DNA of 64,000 nt from Oceanimonas pelagia (GTDB taxonomy: Bacteria > Pseudomonadota > Gammaproteobacteria > Enterobacterales > Aeromonadaceae), in contig NZ_CP118224.1 in NCBI RefSeq assembly GCF_030849025.1, positions 852,001 through 916,000 on the forward strand, read 5' to 3'. Made by a program: the position numbers and the translations under genes. The notes below the pieces were generated by a model that was not told where the DNA came from, ran no database searches, and saw nothing but the letters and a program-made list of their open reading frames with translations. Below, piece by piece: positions 1 to 10,434 of the stretch. The stretch's first letter is position 1, and every line of letters starts with the position of its first letter.

Positions 1-1682
1 GCTACTACCGCAAGGTGGAGCTGCGGCTGCTGGCCAGCAATAAAACCATTACCCGGGAAAACACCGCCCCCCCGCAGCGGGTGCCGGCCTGGTTTACCGA
101 TCTCGACCTGTTTGAGGGAGGGCATCACCAGGCGGTGCTCACTTCGGGCTGGCTGCAACTGGGCCAGTTGTATGTGGAAGGGCACACTGGCCATGCCTAT
201 TACCAGCTGTGGCGGGGCATGAGCCGGCTGGCCACCTGGTTTGCCGTGAGTTTTGTGCTGGTGTGGGCCTTGCTGGTGCTGGCCCTGCGTCATTTGCTCA
301 AGCCGCTGCACAGCATAGAGGAGCAGGCGCGGGAAATTGAACAGCACCATTTTGGCAAGACCATTCCGCTGCCGGCCACCCGTGAGCTCAGGCAGGTGGT
401 GTCGGCCATCAACGGCATGTCGGGCAAGCTTGAGGCCCAGTTTCAGGAGCAGGCCGCCGAGGCCGAGCGGCTGCGCCACCGGGCCTTTATGGACGATACC
501 TCGGGGTTGGGCAACCGGGCCTGGCTGATGGCCCAGAGCCAGGGCTGGCTGGGCGACGGACGGGGTGGCGCCGTGGTGCTGGTGTCGGCCCGGGTGCTGG
601 ACTGGCTGTATCGTGACGAAGGCTTTGAGGTGCGGGATCAGATGATTCGAGTGATTGGCAAAAACCTGCGCCAGCTGTGCCGGGATCATGGTGAGCATGT
701 GCTGGCGCGCATTTCGGCCACCGAATACGCCATGCTGGTGAGCGAGTCGGATCCGGCCACCCTGAAGCAACTGGGAGAGGCCATTAACCGGCAGATTGCC
801 GAGCTGGTCAAGGATCCGGAAGACGATCGGGAGATCTCGGTGGTGGGCATTGCCCTGGTGCAGCCCGGCGACGAAATCGGCCGCCTGCTGACCCGGGCCG
901 ACCATGCCCTTAACCGGGCCCACATGAATGAAACCGGTGTGGTGGTGGAGGCCCACCAGCAGCGCGAACGGCTGGGCCGGCTGCAGTGGAAGCAGTTGCT
1001 GGAGGAGGCTCTGGAGCACGACGGCTTTGAGCTCAGCGCCCAGGCGGTGATGGGCTTTCAGGGCGAACGCTACCATGAAGAGGTGTTTGTCAGCATACGC
1101 CGGGAAGGCATCGCCTATGGCGCCGACAATTTTCTGCCGGTGGCCGAGCAGTTTGGCCTGGGAGAACGGCTGGATCTGCACGTGGTGGCCCGGGCCCTGC
1201 GCATGCTGGAAGGCCGGCCGGAGCTGAAACTGGCGGTGAATTTAACGCGCCAGAGCTGCCATCAGGACGGTTTCTGGCGCAAGCTGTTTCAGATCCTGGA
1301 GCGTTACGAGTCGGTACGGGACCGGCTGTTGCTGGAGCTGCCGGAAAGCGCCTTTGCCGTTGGCTGGGAACGGCTGATCGCCCCGCTGGCGGGGCTCAAG
1401 GTGGAGTGGGGAGTGGATCATTTCGGGCGCCATTTCGATCTGCTGGTGCACCTGGGCCAGCTCAGGCCGAAATACGTGAAGCTGGATCAGGGCTACACCA
1501 GCCAGGTGCAGCAGCCCGATTACAACGACGCCTTTCTGGCCGCCGTGTGCCGCGCCGCCCACAGCATGGGGGCTTTGACCATTGCCTCCCGGGTGGAAAC
1601 CGGCGAGCAGGTGGAGCGCCTGAAAAGCCTGCACGTGGATGCTTATCAGGGATATGTCAGCCCGCCCGGCCGTCTTTGCTGA
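1..1682 (+). CDS. lapD: LapD-like c-di-GMP receptor (5'-truncated)
   Basis: The reading frame is open from the window edge, so the N-terminus and the first membrane segment lie outside. Visible order: the end of a periplasmic domain, a membrane helix (about residues 70-95 of the visible part), a HAMP segment starting at LLKPLHSIEEQ, a degenerate GGDEF domain and a degenerate EAL domain. The GGDEF signature is replaced by ISATEY and the EAL signature by QAVMGF, so it is probably catalytically dead and senses c-di-GMP. In the known Lap system LapD sequesters the periplasmic protease LapG when c-di-GMP is high, which keeps a LapA-type adhesin on the surface. The adhesin directly downstream carries a LapG-type site, which strongly supports this role. 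lapG is not in the window. Confidence 0.85.
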   Translation, partial: YYRKVELRLLASNKTITRENTAPPQRVPAWFTDLDLFEGGHHQAVLTSGWLQLGQLYVEGHTGHAYYQLWRGMSRLATWFAVSFVLVWALLVLALRHLLKPLHSIEEQAREIEQHHFGKTIPLPATRELRQVVSAINGMSGKLEAQFQEQAAEAERLRHRAFMDDTSGLGNRAWLMAQSQGWLGDGRGGAVVLVSARVLDWLYRDEGFEVRDQMIRVIGKNLRQLCRDHGEHVLARISATEYAMLVSESDPATLKQLGEAINRQIAELVKDPEDDREISVVGIALVQPGDEIGRLLTRADHALNRAHMNETGVVVEAHQQRERLGRLQWKQLLEEALEHDGFELSAQAVMGFQGERYHEEVFVSIRREGIAYGADNFLPVAEQFGLGERLDLHVVARALRMLEGRPELKLAVNLTRQSCHQDGFWRKLFQILERYESVRDRLLLELPESAFAVGWERLIAPLAGLKVEWGVDHFGRHFDLLVHLGQLRPKYVKLDQGYTSQVQQPDYNDAFLAAVCRAAHSMGALTIASRVETGEQVERLKSLHVDAYQGYVSPPGRLC

Positions 1683-1996
1683 CCTAATGGAGCGCCCGGG
1701 TACAAGCACCCGGCGCCCAGCTGTTTCGAGTGATGGGCAGTCCCCGGTTTATCGGGGCAACGGTGTTGCATAAAGCATGATTTACCCGCTTACAGCCGTG
1801 AATAAATCTGCACCTATAAAGCTTGCATCTCTTTTAACCTCCACCACCATCCCGCTGGGTGCTGGACCTTAAAATCATCCATTTTTTCGAAAGGTATTCT
1901 CCCGTTTTATGCGGGTGGTGGCGATATTTTGTGCAGGATCCATCAGGCATTCCCCCCTAGCCTTAAGGTAAGCGAAGCGGTAACAGGGATGCAGAC
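1683..1996 (+). promoter_or_regulatory. Intergenic region upstream of the adhesin
   Basis: These 314 bases carry no gene. Just after the lapD stop is an imperfect inverted repeat (GCGCCCGGGT / ACCCGGCGC) without a T-run, so a weak terminator at best. A small CCCG/CGGG hairpin lies near 1903-1917. The adhesin promoter should be here, but I see no convincing -35/-10 pair. Confidence 0.4.
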
Positions 1997-4900
1997 ATGG
2001 ACACAACACGAATAGACAATGCGGTTCAGGTTGTCAGCCTGAAAGGTCAAGCCTTTATTATTGAAAAAGATGGAACGGTTACGCCGGTCAGGGCAGGGCA
2101 GGTTTTGCCGGAAGGTGCACTGCTGCTGACCGACGAAAACTCCGGCATCGTTTACGGCGAGGCGCCGGAAAACACGGCGGCGGCAGCGCCGGTTTCCGAC
2201 GAGGCGACCGCCGCCGAGGCAGAAGCCATTCAGGCCGCCATTCTGGCCGGACTGGATCCCACCAAACTGTTTGCCGCGCCGGCCGCGGGTAATCCGGTGG
2301 CCGGGCCGGCCGCCGCCAGTGGCAGCGGCAACGCCGGCTTTGTGGTGGTGGACCGTACCGGCGATTCGCTGCTGGCCGAGGCCGGCTTTGATACCACCTT
2401 TGCCAATCAGGGCGTTGTCTCTGTGTTCGAGGCGCTGCCGGAGCGGGATATTCCCGAAGCCGCAGACATAGACTCCATTCCCGAGATTGTGGTGGTGATA
2501 GATCCGCCTCCGACCCCTCCCGGTGATGGCGGCGGTAACGGCGGCGGCACAGACTACGCATTTGTAGAAGAAAGCGCCCTGCCTAATGGCACCAACCCCG
2601 GCAGCGACAATGAAACGGCCACCGGTTATTTCGACATTAATACCGGCAACGACGAGCTGGCCAGGGTTGAGATACGCCTGCCCGGCGGCGAGTGGGTAGA
2701 CGTGACCGGCGGCGGTGTGATTGAGGGGCAGTATGGCACCCTGACGGTGACAGTGGAAAATGGCGTTTACCTGTGGCGTTACGATCTGAATGGTGCCACC
2801 GCCCATCCGGATAAGGGAGAAACCGGTGCCGACGATACCCTGGCCGATGATTTCGAGGTGCGGGTAACCGACGATGATGGCGATCAGGCCACCGCCGGCC
2901 TGACCGTGCATGTACACGACGATGGCCCCGTTGCCGAGTCGGACTCGGTATCCGTGAATGAGGCCGGCCTGCCCTGTTACAATCTGGTGCTGATCATCGA
3001 TACCTCCGGCAGCATGGAAGGCGAACGCCTGGCGCTGGCCAAGCAGGCCCTGATCAACCTCATCAACAGTTATGGCGAGGTATCCTCCAAGCTCACCATC
3101 AGCATCATTACCTTTGCCAGTCTGGCTTATTTCGACGAAGAAGACATGCGCGACATGACGCCGGAAGAAGCCATTGCCTTTATCAACACCCTGGAGGCCG
3201 ATGGCAGAACCAACTACGAGGATCCGCTGGAAGAAGCCCAGGAGCTGCTGACCGAGCAACTGGCCGAGAAGCCCGGCTATGAACACAAGGTTTATTTCAT
3301 TTCCGACGGTGAGCCCAATGAAGGCTTTCCGCCGGCAGGCTGGCAGGACTTTGTGGATGACAATGGCATAGATGTCATTGCCGTGGGCGTGGGCGAAGAC
3401 AGCCCGCAGGCCAAGGACGAGCTCGACAAGGTCGGCAACAAGGGGGACACCACCCTGATTATTGAGGACCCCAAAGAGCTGGATGCGGCCCTGCAGGAGA
3501 CGGTGCCCAGCCAGGTGTCCGGCAATGTGCTGGCCAATGATGACTTTGGCGCCGATGGTCCGGGCCGGGTGGTGTCGGTCAGCTATGGCGATCAGACCTA
3601 TGCCGTGCCGGAAGGGGGATCGGTGTCCATTCCCACCGGCAGCAACGGCACCCTGGTAATGTATTCAAACGGTGATTTTACCTACACAGGCCCGGCCGAT
3701 GTCAGCCAGGACATTACCGAGCACTTTGTTTACACCATGGAAGACAGCGATGGCGATCCCAGCAGTGCCACCCTGAGCGTGACCCTGCAGAATGACGGCG
3801 GCACCCAGATTCATCTCAAGGGCCTGGACGTGGACGGCGGTGAACAGACCCTGGATGAACGGCACCTGCCTCAGGGCACCGATCCCCAGCCCGGTGAGCT
3901 GACCAAATCCGGTACCTTCTCCCATGAAGGCAACGGCGAGGTCGACACCCTGACCATTGCCGGAGTCAAGGTGCTGGAAAACGGTGTTTACCAGGGAGAT
4001 GCCGGCGGCCAGGTGGTGATTGTGAATGATGGCGGGCGTCTGCTGGTGATCACCGGCTATCACGCGGCAACCGGCACCTTCAGTTACAGCTATACCCTGA
4101 AGGACAACAGCCTGCTGCACGATGAGGCCGGGCGCGACAGCCTGACCGAGCAGTTCCGGGTGTTCATCAGCGACACTCAGGGCGCCACCGACACCGCCTG
4201 GCTGGACATCAACATCATTGACGACATTGCCGTCATCAACGGAGTGCAGCATGGCATTATGGCCAATGTGGCCGCGACCCTGAGCGGAAGAGTGGATCTC
4301 GGCTATGGCGCCGATGACGGGTCACTCGCGCTGTCGGGCGTGGCGCCGGACGGCTTGTATTACACCACCGTCTCCGGCCCCGGTGGCAGCCAGATCATTA
4401 CCGCCACCGTAGGGGATAAAAACGGGGAGGTGTATTTCACGCTGACGGTGTACCCGGACGGTCGTTACGACTTTGAGCTGGTCAATCCGGAGCCGGTGCT
4501 GGCCACCACCAAGGATCTGACCGGGTTGACCGCCGGCAAGCCGGTGCTCAGCCTGGAGCTTCCCGTCAATGGCATTACGGCCACCTTTACCGAGTTGCAG
4601 CCCAGCCCCGGCAAGGGGGGGGTTAACTCCTCCAATAACGGCATGGGTATTGACGATAACCTGGTGGACAAGGGAGACGTGCTCAAGGTGGCGTTCAGTG
4701 GTGCCATCTCCAATGTCGGCTTTACCCTGAACAAGTTCAGCACCGGTGACGTCATGACCTGGGTGGTGCTCAGTGCGGGGATCGTCGTGGCTTCGGGCAC
4801 CTGGACGCCGCCCGCCGGCACCAAGGAGGGCAGTGATGTGGTGTTCAACCTGCTGGATCCTGTGGTGGGTTCAAGCATCACCTATATCCAGGGCTCGGCC

Positions 4901-5554
4901 GAAGAGATCAGGGCCGCCGGTTTTGACGAGCTGCACCTGGGCTCCGGCAGTGGTGACTACCGCCTGCTCGACATGACCATTTACGAAGAGATCTTTCCGC
5001 AAGACGGCAACCTGCTGTTCGATATCGATATTCAGGACGGCGACGGCGACCTGGCGTCGACCAGCCTCAGCATCACCATTGAGGCCGATGGCACCGAGGC
5101 GAGTGGTTTTACCCTCTCGGGCACGGCGGCCGATGAAGTGCTGCTGGGCAGCAACGGCAACGATATCCTGATTGGCGGCGAGGGCGATGACATTCTGATC
5201 GGCGGTCTGGGCAACAACACGCTCACCGGTGGTGCGGGCATGGATACCTTTCGCTTTACCCAGGCCGATGCCGGCTCCGTCAACATCATCACCGACTATG
5301 AAAAAGGCGTGGATGTGGTTGATCTCAGGGAGCTGCTCACCGGGGAAGAGGGCGGCAATCTCTCCGCCTATCTGGAGTTTACGCAATCCGGCAGCGATAC
5401 CCTGCTGAACGTTACCCCCGCCGGCGATGGCGGCGACAGCCAGCAGATCCGTTTTGAAGACACCAACCTGATGGACTTGTACGGAGCCGCCAGCAGCGAG
5501 GCCCTGATCCAGGCCATGGTGGATGATCAGACATTGCAGATTGACAAGGCCTGA
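1997..5554 (+). CDS. LapA-type RTX adhesin with LapG-cleavable retention module and vWFA domain
   Basis: A 1185-aa type I-secreted surface adhesin, short for the LapA class. Residues 1-110 resemble the N-terminal retention module and contain FAAPAAGNP; the A96-A97 bond in PAAG matches the site LapG cuts. VCBS/cadherin-like segments follow. A von Willebrand A domain (about 327-500) has the MIDAS motif DTSGS at D335, TNYEDP and ISDGEPN, and sits between VSVNEAGLP and SGNVLANDDFG, i.e. inside a VCBS-type linker. The C-terminus has RTX nonapeptides (GSNGNDILIGGEGDD, near nt 5150-5250) and a typical type I secretion tail. With LapD upstream, surface retention and biofilm attachment should be controlled by c-di-GMP. 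The lapBCE-like exporter is not in the window. Confidence 0.88.
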   Translation: MDTTRIDNAVQVVSLKGQAFIIEKDGTVTPVRAGQVLPEGALLLTDENSGIVYGEAPENTAAAAPVSDEATAAEAEAIQAAILAGLDPTKLFAAPAAGNPVAGPAAASGSGNAGFVVVDRTGDSLLAEAGFDTTFANQGVVSVFEALPERDIPEAADIDSIPEIVVVIDPPPTPPGDGGGNGGGTDYAFVEESALPNGTNPGSDNETATGYFDINTGNDELARVEIRLPGGEWVDVTGGGVIEGQYGTLTVTVENGVYLWRYDLNGATAHPDKGETGADDTLADDFEVRVTDDDGDQATAGLTVHVHDDGPVAESDSVSVNEAGLPCYNLVLIIDTSGSMEGERLALAKQALINLINSYGEVSSKLTISIITFASLAYFDEEDMRDMTPEEAIAFINTLEADGRTNYEDPLEEAQELLTEQLAEKPGYEHKVYFISDGEPNEGFPPAGWQDFVDDNGIDVIAVGVGEDSPQAKDELDKVGNKGDTTLIIEDPKELDAALQETVPSQVSGNVLANDDFGADGPGRVVSVSYGDQTYAVPEGGSVSIPTGSNGTLVMYSNGDFTYTGPADVSQDITEHFVYTMEDSDGDPSSATLSVTLQNDGGTQIHLKGLDVDGGEQTLDERHLPQGTDPQPGELTKSGTFSHEGNGEVDTLTIAGVKVLENGVYQGDAGGQVVIVNDGGRLLVITGYHAATGTFSYSYTLKDNSLLHDEAGRDSLTEQFRVFISDTQGATDTAWLDINIIDDIAVINGVQHGIMANVAATLSGRVDLGYGADDGSLALSGVAPDGLYYTTVSGPGGSQIITATVGDKNGEVYFTLTVYPDGRYDFELVNPEPVLATTKDLTGLTAGKPVLSLELPVNGITATFTELQPSPGKGGVNSSNNGMGIDDNLVDKGDVLKVAFSGAISNVGFTLNKFSTGDVMTWVVLSAGIVVASGTWTPPAGTKEGSDVVFNLLDPVVGSSITYIQGSAEEIRAAGFDELHLGSGSGDYRLLDMTIYEEIFPQDGNLLFDIDIQDGDGDLASTSLSITIEADGTEASGFTLSGTAADEVLLGSNGNDILIGGEGDDILIGGLGNNTLTGGAGMDTFRFTQADAGSVNIITDYEKGVDVVDLRELLTGEEGGNLSAYLEFTQSGSDTLLNVTPAGDGGDSQQIRFEDTNLMDLYGAASSEALIQAMVDDQTLQIDKA

Positions 5555-5571
5555 CGCAGGGGGAATGAGCC

Positions 5572-6057
5572 ATGGCCAGGGTGATCACGGTAATGCTGCA
5601 GGGCATTGGCTACCACTGGAACGGACAGGACATTCTGGTGGACGACGGCATCAGTCTGCCCTGGTCCCTGGCGGGCTCATCCCTGGAGCGGATAGAGCTG
5701 GTTGATCGGGAAGGCGAAACCACCGCCACCTTTTCCATCGACTTTGAACGCCAGGAGTGGACCCTGGCGGGCGAAAGCGAGCCGGGCGAGGTGATCCTGG
5801 TGGATGACAAGGGCGCGGCCCTGACCGCCCTTTCTCCGCTGACGGTGCAGGCCATGCTGTTGCCCGAGGCGGCGCTGGTGCCGGCCCCGGGCCTGGTCGG
5901 CGACGATCCGCTGCCCCTGAGCCTGGATGACATTCTGCTGAGCAGCGAACTGCCCGCAGGCCTGCCCGGTGCGACGCTTCCCGACACAGGCGGCCTCGAC
6001 AGTGAGCTGATCGACGATGTGATCAATTGGCTCTCGGTGTATAGTCCTCCTGAATAA
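5572..6057 (+). CDS. Unknown acidic protein downstream of the adhesin
   Basis: A 161-aa protein starting 17 bases after the adhesin stop, with GGGGGAATGAGCC upstream of the ATG, so probably co-transcribed. I do not recognise a family. There is no signal peptide or membrane helix. The N-terminal half looks beta-rich (IGYHWNGQDILVDDG, EPGEVILVDDKG); the C-terminal half is Pro/Leu/Asp-rich and ends IDDVINWLSVYSPPE. The position suggests a role in making, exporting or tuning the adhesin, but that is inference from neighbourhood only. A terminator follows at 6101. Confidence 0.6.
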   Translation: MARVITVMLQGIGYHWNGQDILVDDGISLPWSLAGSSLERIELVDREGETTATFSIDFERQEWTLAGESEPGEVILVDDKGAALTALSPLTVQAMLLPEAALVPAPGLVGDDPLPLSLDDILLSSELPAGLPGATLPDTGGLDSELIDDVINWLSVYSPPE

Positions 6058-6100
6058 AGGAGCGGGAGCAGTCCATTGGCGCAGGCTGACCGCCTGCATC

Positions 6101-6126
6101 AGCGCCCGCAGGGCGCTTTCTTTTAT
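6101..6126 (+). terminator. Rho-independent terminator after the adhesin operon
   Basis: AGCGCCC-GCA-GGGCGCT forms a 7-bp GC-rich stem followed by TTCTTTTATT. It lies downstream of the 161-aa gene and before the SIMPL-domain gene. Confidence 0.8.
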
Positions 6127-6161
6127 TCGAGAAGCCCGCATACGTTAAAAAGAGGATTTCC

Positions 6162-6866
6162 ATGCGTAACAAGCCCCGGTTCGTTTTGTTCGGCCTGCCC
6201 CTGCTGTTCAGCTCGGCGGTCTTTGCCATTGCCGTGCCCGATGCGCCGCATCTGGTAACCCAGGGGGAGGCGAGCATCAGCGTGGCTCCCGACATGGCCA
6301 CCCTGGAGCTGGCGGTGACCGCGGTGAAAAAGGACAGCCGCCAGGCCAAGGAGGAGGTGGATACCCGCGTGGCCGCCCTGTTCAGCGGCCTCAGTGCCCT
6401 CGGCATTAAAAAGGCGGATATCGACAGCGGCAACCTGGTCACCCGGCCGGATTATGATTATTCAAACAATGGCAAGCGCGAGCTCACCGGTTATCAGGCC
6501 GAGCGTACCGTGACCATTCGGCTGTATCAGCTCGACAACCTGAGTCAGGTGATTGACACCGCACTGGCGCAGGGAGTGCAGAATGTGCAGCGCATTGGTT
6601 ACGGAGTGCGCGAGGCCGAGGGCTATCAGCAACAGGCCCGTCAGGCCGCCATGGCCCATGCCCGCAAACTGGCGGGTGAGCTGGCCACCGGTTTTGAACA
6701 GTCTCTGGGCGAGATCTACGCCATTGAATATGCCGGCCAGCCGCCGGTGCATCCGCGCCCGATGGGCGCCGTCAAGATGATGGCCGCCGATGCCGCTCAG
6801 GAGAGCTACCAGCAGAACGAGATTGAATTCACCGACCGGGTACAGGTGGTCTACACCCTGAAATAA
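6162..6866 (+). CDS. SIMPL-domain (DUF541/YggE-like) periplasmic protein
   Basis: A 234-aa protein with a signal peptide (cleavage probably after SSAVFA, about residue 22), so periplasmic. The mature part has the SIMPL/DUF541 pattern: VTQGEASISVAPDMATLELAV at the start, then GYQAERTVTIRLYQLDNL and a YGVREAEGYQQQARQAAM segment. E. coli YggE, of the same family, is linked to reduced oxidative stress, but its biochemistry is not settled. It looks monocistronic, between the terminator at 6101 and the bidirectional terminator at 6895. Confidence 0.85.
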   Translation: MRNKPRFVLFGLPLLFSSAVFAIAVPDAPHLVTQGEASISVAPDMATLELAVTAVKKDSRQAKEEVDTRVAALFSGLSALGIKKADIDSGNLVTRPDYDYSNNGKRELTGYQAERTVTIRLYQLDNLSQVIDTALAQGVQNVQRIGYGVREAEGYQQQARQAAMAHARKLAGELATGFEQSLGEIYAIEYAGQPPVHPRPMGAVKMMAADAAQESYQQNEIEFTDRVQVVYTLK

Positions 6867-6894
6867 CCCCCTCTGTAGCGGACATTCTTCATGA

Positions 6895-6918
6895 AAAAAG
6901 GGGCTTTCGCCCCTTTTT
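6895..6918. terminator. Bidirectional terminator between SIMPL gene and serA
   Basis: AAAAAGGGGC-TTTC-GCCCCTTTTT: a perfect 10-bp stem with A-run and T-run on opposite sides, between two convergent genes. It can serve both strands. Confidence 0.9.
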
Positions 6919-6941
6919 GGTCATGTTTGCCCGCCGGGCCG

Positions 6942-8171
<1,230 letters not shown>

Positions 8172-8307
8172 TACCGGGTCCTTTATGACAACTGCTTTGG
8201 GTTTTCCATAAAGTATCAAAAACATCGACTTTAGGGAATTTTTGCTGTTAAAGTCACGTTTTTTTAAGTTATAAATTTTTTTTTAATCGTGGCCCGCACA
8301 ATCATCA

Positions 8308-8331
8308 GGCTGAGCGGGGGAGTGCTCAGCC
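8308..8331. other. Hairpin between serA and tesB
   Basis: GGCTGAGC-8 nt-GCTCAGCC forms a perfect 8-bp stem 52 bases before tesB. On the + strand it is followed by ACGGCCTTTT, so it may be a leader attenuator for tesB or a relic terminator. An A/T-run lies nearby at about 8272-8284. Function unknown. Confidence 0.4.
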
Positions 8332-8382
8332 ACGGCCTTTTCATGTTAACGTAGGCTCAGTCATTTCAACCGGGTACCCTTC

Positions 8383-9258
8383 ATGAGTCGAGCACTGGAC
8401 GATTTGTTGACCCTGCTGGCGCTGGAGCCGCTGGACGATGGCCTCTACCGGGGGCAGAGCATGGATCTGGGGTTTGGCGCCGTGTTTGGCGGCCAGGTCA
8501 TGGGCCAGGCGCTGGCGGCGGCCAAATACACCCTGACACCGGAGCGACCGGTGCATTCCTTTCATTCCTATTTTCTGCGCCCCGGCGATGTGAACAAGCC
8601 CATCATCTACGACGTGGAAAACATTCGCGACGGCAAAACCACCTCTACCCGCCGGGTGCAGGCGCTGCAATACGGCAAGCCCATTTTTTACATGACGGCG
8701 TCGTTTCAGCAGCCGGTGGCCGGTTTTGAACATCAGGCCCTGATGCCGGAGGTGGCGGGCCCCGAAGGCCTGGTGCCGGAAAGCGAGCGGCTGGCGGCGC
8801 TGGCCGACAGGGTGCCGGCCAGGCTGCGCAAAAAGCTGCTAGCGGATAATCCCATCGACATGCGTCAGGTCAATTATGTGGACCCCATGAAGCCGGAAAA
8901 GGCCGAGCCCCACCGCTGTGTCTGGCTGAAGGCCAATGGCGCGCTGCCCGATGATCTGCGCATTCACAAATACCTGCTGGCCTATGCCTCCGACTTCAAT
9001 TTTCTGCCCACGGCGCTGATGCCCCACGGCCACTCCTTTTGGGAGCGGGAATTGCAGGTGGCCACCATCGATCACTCCATGTGGTTTCATGACGACTTCA
9101 GGTTTGACGACTGGGTGCTGTACGTCATGGACAGCCCCCGCGCCATTGCCGGTCGTGGCCTGGTGCAGGGCCGGCTGTACAGTCGCGATGGCCGGCTGGT
9201 GGCATCCGTGATGCAGGAAGGCCTTATTCGCCCGCGCGGCGCCCTTGCCCGGGAGTAG
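8383..9258 (+). CDS. tesB: Acyl-CoA thioesterase II
   Basis: A 291-aa double-hotdog thioesterase hydrolysing medium and long acyl-CoA to free fatty acid and CoA. Family hallmarks: FGGQVMGQALAAA near the N-terminus, PVHSFHSYFLRPGD, and the second hotdog with ASDFNFLPTAL, DHSMWFHDDFR and GLVQGRLYSRDGRLVAS. Length fits E. coli TesB (286). Cytosolic, probably monocistronic; ung follows after 72 bases in the same direction. Confidence 0.94.
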   Translation: MSRALDDLLTLLALEPLDDGLYRGQSMDLGFGAVFGGQVMGQALAAAKYTLTPERPVHSFHSYFLRPGDVNKPIIYDVENIRDGKTTSTRRVQALQYGKPIFYMTASFQQPVAGFEHQALMPEVAGPEGLVPESERLAALADRVPARLRKKLLADNPIDMRQVNYVDPMKPEKAEPHRCVWLKANGALPDDLRIHKYLLAYASDFNFLPTALMPHGHSFWERELQVATIDHSMWFHDDFRFDDWVLYVMDSPRAIAGRGLVQGRLYSRDGRLVASVMQEGLIRPRGALARE

Positions 9259-9330
9259 CCCGTGCCAGCACGCCGGGGCGTGGCCCGGCAACGGAACGTT
9301 TAGTCAATCATCCATCACCGGACAGCAGTC

Positions 9331-10005
9331 ATGAGTACAACCTGGAGTGAGGTCCTCGGACCGGAAAAACAACAACCCTATTTTCAGCAGACCATGCAGG
9401 CGGTCACCGCGGCCCGCCGGGCGGGCAAGGACATCTATCCGCCGGAAGCAGACGTGTTCAATGCCCTTAAGCTGACCGAGCTGGCCCAGGTAAAAGTGGT
9501 GATGCTGGGCCAGGATCCCTATCACGGCCCCGGTCAGGCCCACGGCCTGTGTTTTTCCGTGCGCCCCGGGGTTCGGGTGCCGCCGTCGCTGCGGAATATG
9601 TATAAAGAGCTGGAAAACGATATTCCCGGCTTTGAGATCCCCAACCACGGTTTTCTGGAGTCCTGGGCCCGGCAGGGCGTGCTGATGCTCAATACCGTGC
9701 TGACGGTGGAAAAGGGCAAGGCCCATTCCCACGCCAGGCTGGGCTGGGAAACCTTTACCGATAAGGTCATTCAGGCGGTCAACGATCACTGCGAAGGCGT
9801 GGTGTTTTTATTGTGGGGCAGTCACGCCCAGAAAAAAGGCAGTCATATTGATCGTCAGCGCCACCATGTGCTGAGCGCGCCTCACCCCAGCCCCTTGTCG
9901 GCTCACCGCGGCTTTTTTGGTTGCCGGCATTTTTCTCAGGCCAATCAGTTGCTGATGGCTCAGGGCGCTTCCCCCATTAACTGGCAGTTGCCGCTGGAAG
10001 TATGA
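9331..10005 (+). CDS. ung: Uracil-DNA glycosylase
   Basis: A 224-aa family 1 uracil-DNA glycosylase that removes uracil from DNA to start base excision repair. The water-activating loop [18 protein letters not shown] contains D62. The DNA-intercalation loop [13 protein letters not shown] begins with catalytic H185. Length matches the family (E. coli 229). A perfect hairpin follows immediately after the stop. Confidence 0.97.
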   Translation: MSTTWSEVLGPEKQQPYFQQTMQAVTAARRAGKDIYPPEADVFNALKLTELAQVKVVMLGQDPYHGPGQAHGLCFSVRPGVRVPPSLRNMYKELENDIPGFEIPNHGFLESWARQGVLMLNTVLTVEKGKAHSHARLGWETFTDKVIQAVNDHCEGVVFLLWGSHAQKKGSHIDRQRHHVLSAPHPSPLSAHRGFFGCRHFSQANQLLMAQGASPINWQLPLEV

Positions 10006-10010
10006 AAAAA

Positions 10011-10028
10011 GGCGCCGTTAACGGCGCC
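10011..10028 (-). terminator. Terminator shared by ung and the DUF3545-like gene
   Basis: GGCGCCGT-TA-ACGGCGCC is a perfect 8-bp stem. It is preceded on the + strand by AAAAAA, which becomes a T-run for leftward transcripts, so it best terminates the gene at 10048-10236. It may also serve ung. Confidence 0.8.
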
Positions 10029-10047
10029 TGAATTATATTACGTGCTC

Positions 10048-10236
10048 TTACAGCTCCAGCTCCTCGGCCAATTGATCGAGCTCAAAGGTACAGTCGAGTT
10101 GCTGAAGTTCTTCCTGCAAACGCCTTTTGTCCTTAAGGGCTTCTATTTCCCGCCATTTGCGTTTCTGGGCGGGCTCACGCGGTGCGCGCGGGGACTTCTC
10201 AACCACAAATTCCTGATCGAAGCGTGACCTCTCCAT
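10048..10236 (-). CDS. Small basic/acidic protein, DUF3545-like
   Basis: A 62-aa protein with a central basic segment (PAQKRKWREIEALKDKRRLQ) and an acidic leucine-rich tail (LDQLAEELEL), predicted mostly helical. This resembles the DUF3545 family of marine gammaproteobacteria as I recall it; there is no known function. The start has a good GGAGG-type site just upstream and a terminator follows the stop. Confidence 0.65.
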   Translation of the reverse strand: MERSRFDQEFVVEKSPRAPREPAQKRKWREIEALKDKRRLQEELQQLDCTFELDQLAEELEL

Positions 10237-10390
10237 GGGGCTCCCTCCTGTTGGCTATCAGTTGCAGTCGCAATTCATATATCACAGCAGGTTATAAAAT
10301 AGAATGTTATTATTGCAGAATTGTTATCTTGAGACGCAAAATGGGGAATAGGGGGAGATGGAGCGCGTGCGGCTTGCCCCAGCAAGGAGA

Positions 10391-10430
10391 GGGGACTCGC
10401 GATTCCCTGATCCCGAGTCCCCAATCCCTG
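10391..10430 (-). repeat. Period-7 G-rich repeat and hairpin after transaldolase
   Basis: Reading leftward, starting 4 bases after the tal stop: CAGGGAT TGGGGAC TCGGGAT CAGGGAA, a degenerate 7-base tandem repeat. The flanks GGGGACTCG (10391-10399) and CGAGTCCCC (10414-10422) are perfect 9-bp inverted arms, so the array also folds as a hairpin that may end the tal transcript. Similar arrays lie at 13036 and 44748. Confidence 0.7.
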
Positions 10431-10434
10431 TTAT

